Source: Bradyrhizobium vignae
GTDB taxonomy: Bacteria; Pseudomonadota; Alphaproteobacteria; Rhizobiales; Xanthobacteraceae
Reading direction: 5' to 3'
NCBI RefSeq assembly: GCF_004114425.1
Contig: NZ_RDQF01000023.1
Span: 1-64,000, forward strand
Length of the DNA: 64,000 bases
A program made the position numbers and the translations under genes. The notes under the pieces were generated by a model. That model did not search any database and was not told the DNA's origin. It saw only the letters and a list, made by a program, of their open reading frames with translations. This document shows positions 61,772 to 64,000 of the stretch, one piece after another; positions within the stretch are counted from its first letter, which is position 1, and each line of letters begins with the position of its first letter.

Positions 61772-62374
61772 ATGCCTATTGCCGATTTGAAGTCTCACCT
61801 TGCCGCCGCGATGCGGTTGTTTCGCGTTCCCGCCGACAATCCGGATCTGGCACGCGCGCAGTTCGACGCGTTCTCCAAGCTGATCCCGCTGCTCTATTTC
61901 ATCCTCATCAGCAACACGATCGCAGTCGCCTACACCTATCTGAACGTGGCGCCGGACTGGTTGACGATGATCGTGCCGAGCGTGCTGACAGTGCTCGCAG
62001 GCTTGCGGACCTTCTGGTGGCTACGCCAGCGTCACCTCGTGCGCAGCGATGCCGACATCCTGCGCAATCTGCGCGCCACCAACTGGCTGACCCTGCCGAT
62101 CGGCGCTGGCTTCACCGCCTGGTCCTTCGCGCTCTATGCCTACGGCGATCCCTTTGCCAAGAGCCAAGTCGCCTTCTACATGGCGGTCACCGTGATCGGC
62201 TGCAGCTTCTCGTTGATGCATTTGCGCTCGGCCGCGTTGATCGTGACGCTGATCGTCGACGTGCCCTATGTGCTGTTCTTCTTCGCCACAGGCGAGCCGA
62301 CGCTGAAGGCGATCGCGGTCAACAATCTCCTGGTTTCCGGCGCGATGGTGACGGTGCTGTTCATCTACGGATGA
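61772..62374 (+). pseudogene. Truncated membrane sensor, probably an incomplete diguanylate cyclase
   Basis: 200 residues from the ATG at 61772. Six hydrophobic segments (LIPLLYFILISNTIAVAY, WLTMIVPSVLTVLAGLRTFWWL, LPIGAGFTAWSFALYAYG, and others). Such an N-terminal region precedes GGDEF domains in rhizobial diguanylate cyclases, but the chain ends at VTVLFIYG just before IS-related DNA. I infer loss of the catalytic half; a complete six-helix membrane protein is the alternative. Confidence 0.6.
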
Positions 62375-62503
62375 GATGGACAAGCGATTTTTAATGATCG
62401 CCCCGATGACGATTGGGGAAATCGCGTCCATTCTTTTGTTCGGCCGCGGCGGGGCCATTCTTCCGTCCCGGCCACCGATCTCGCAGCCGCCGCGCGCAGG
62501 GTC

Positions 62504-62551
62504 GGTCAAGGCTGGCCGCGTTTGCGGCCACCGCACGGCTTGGCCTTGACC
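62504..62551. repeat. Nested palindrome at the IS flank
   Basis: Outer arms GGTCAAGGC (62504-62512) and GCCTTGACC (62543-62551) are exact inverse complements. Inside, TGGCCGC (62513-62519) pairs with GCGGCCA (62524-62530) around GTTT. The structure lies between the truncated membrane gene and the transposase stop and may be part of the IS end or its target site. Confidence 0.65.
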
Positions 62552-62692
62552 GGCCCGAGCACGGCGGCATGCTGGCGTGGAACGGGACTGCATTCCTGGC
62601 TGGCACTTGCCGTCAGCGGCGGTTATGGTTGTCGGGCGCGGGCGACCTCGTGGCGAAGCGTGACGCGTCGGCTGAAAGCGTCACCGAACTGC

Positions 62693-63927
62693 CTATTTTG
62701 TCCTGCCGAGCTGAGGCGCCCGCGCGCCGGGTTTTGGCCGCCGCGGTTTCCATTGCGACACCATTCGTTCGTAGTTTCGCTCCGCCTGGGCGGCAATCAA
62801 CATCTCACGGTTGCGCAGCGCCGCGATGTTGTAGGCATAGGCTGGTCCGCGCCGGCTGCCCTTCTGTTGCGGATGTCCAGCTTGAAGTTGCATTGCGCGG
62901 GTCTTGTTGGCGACCAGCGCCGGACGCGCCCACAGGTAATCCTCGCCCTTCGTCAACAAATGCCAGCAGAGCACCGTGAGCTTGCGAGCCACGGCCACCG
63001 CGGCGACCTGATGGCCACGCCGGGCGCGAATCCGCACGAAAAAAGCATGCAGTGGACCGGGCGCCTTGGCCGCGGCCCAGGCGGCCTCGACCAGCATGGC
63101 GCGCGCGTGACTGCGGCCGGTCTTGCTGATGCGACCGTGATGGGCGGCTCCCAGTCCCGACTGCCGCACCCGCGGGTTCAGCCCGAAATAGCTCACCAGC
63201 TTCTGCGGGCTGTTGAACCGGCTGATGTCGCCGATCGCCGCCACGATGCCGGCGGCGACCGCCAGATTGACGCCGGTGATCGTCATCAATCTGTTGACCG
63301 CGAGATCGTCGATGGCGTCCTGCGCGATCTCACGGTCGAGCAGAGCCAGGTCTTCCGCCAGCCGGTCAAGCTCACGGACATGCCGATCGATGGCCGCGCG
63401 CTCATCGTGCGGCAGCTGTTGGGCCCCCAACCACGCCCGGCCGCGGGCGTTGAAAAGATCGGCATGCGGACACTTCGGGATTAGGTGCGCGTGCAGGATC
63501 GAATGCACCTCGTTCTTGAGCCGCGTGCGATGCCGCACGACCTGGTAGCGCCGCGCCACCAGCCGACGCTTGCGTTCGGTCTCCGCGTCAGGCGTCCAGA
63601 TCTGCGGCAGGTACCCGGCCGCCTGCAGACTGGCGAGCGTGCCGGCATCGATCTTGTCGGTCTTAACGTGAGCCTGGGCGATCGCCTTCACCTGCAGCGG
63701 ATTGGCGATAATCACCCGTGCCACGAACGGCGCCAGAACCCGCGACACCGCCATGCTGTTGGCAGTCGCTTCGACCACCACCTCATCACTGGCCAGCAGG
63801 GTCTTGCCAAATCCCTCCAGCGCAGTCCGCGTCATATCGATGCGGCCCGCATGTCGGAGCCTGCCGTCCTCCCAAAACACCACCTCGCCGAAAGTTCGGT
63901 GGACGTCGTGCCAATCACCCGTCGCAT
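62693..63927 (-). pseudogene. IS110-family transposase with an N-terminal frameshift
   Basis: About 411 codons. The DEDD-type N-terminal domain (EVVFWEDGRLRHAGRID, VEATANSMAVSRVLAPFV, HVKTDKIDAGTLASL) and the C-terminal Transposase_20 domain (MTITGVNLAVAAGIVAAIGDISRF, LVSYFGLNPRVRQSG, GRISKTGRSHARAMLVEAAW) are recognised. The natural start is the ATG at 63925-63927 with a perfect AGGAGGTGCGA site, reading MRRVIG, then the reading frame shifts: one base is missing between 63908 and 63909. With it the protein would read MRRVIGIDVHRT, where the Asp is the first catalytic residue. An uninterrupted longer frame exists only without that start. So the copy is probably inactive. Confidence 0.8.
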
Positions 63928-64000
63928 TCGCACCTCCTGCCAGACATATGACGGGAGCTGCGGGCGACACGAGAACTACGGATTCGCGCTCCCAGCGCAA

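Noticed and set aside
62021..62593. 190-codon minus-strand frame across the truncated membrane gene and IS flank
   Set aside because: His/Arg/Asp-rich antisense frame crossing two unrelated regions; no domain.

Overview
The window looks like a chromosomal segment of a Bradyrhizobium (B. diazoefficiens/japonicum-like alphaproteobacterium). The evidence is the uniformly high GC with strong GC3 bias, a subclass B3 metallo-beta-lactamase that I recognise as the BJP-1 type, alphaproteobacterial DUF2798 and GrlR-like small proteins, and dispersed palindromic repeats typical of the group. No rRNA, tRNA or CRISPR was seen.

Layout. 1-13.7 kb is ordinary chromosome: a Tyr/Gly-rich exported protein, DUF2798, a ClC channel with CBS domains, a class II aldolase, MarC, a stress block (DUF892 ferritin-like, Hsp20, Lon, HU), a thiolase, a Tat-exported GH1 glucosidase, and small regulators. 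13.8-54.9 kb is a large lanthanide/PQQ alcohol-oxidation island. 55.2-64 kb holds a group III truncated globin, 3-hydroxybutyryl-CoA dehydrogenase, split tungstate ABC genes, a disordered acidic protein, a lone TonB-plug fragment, blaBJP, a truncated membrane (GGDEF-type) gene and a frameshifted IS110-family transposase.

How the island works. Three quinoprotein dehydrogenases are present: an ExaF/PedH-like enzyme at 39.1 kb, XoxF at 44.2 kb, and a divergent one at 52.5 kb paired with a Rieske protein. All three carry the Asp-x-Asp signature of lanthanide-dependent enzymes. Around them lie two periplasmic cytochromes c, a XoxJ-like binding protein, a glutathione-linked formaldehyde route (Gfa, GSH-formaldehyde dehydrogenase, S-formylglutathione hydrolase), a molybdenum hydroxylase, and the quinoprotein relay modules (CxxxCW protein, XoxJ-like binding protein, metallo-hydrolase, SoxYZ fusion). 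A TonB receptor, a histidine kinase/response regulator pair, and an ABC transporter with a YVTN beta-propeller resemble the lut lanthanide-uptake locus of Methylorubrum. Two genes are especially informative: a 26-codon orphan pqqA (37,746-37,826, minus) and a lanmodulin homologue with four EF loops (38,379-38,771, minus). A 32-nt element upstream of pqqA recurs upstream of xoxF and may coordinate cofactor precursor and enzyme supply.

Most promising for follow-up: the shared pqqA/xoxF element, the divergent lanmodulin, the Rieske-quinoprotein pair lacking the vicinal disulfide, the RND pump next to pqqA/lanM, and the repeated TTCCCGA operator between the TonB receptor and the kinase.
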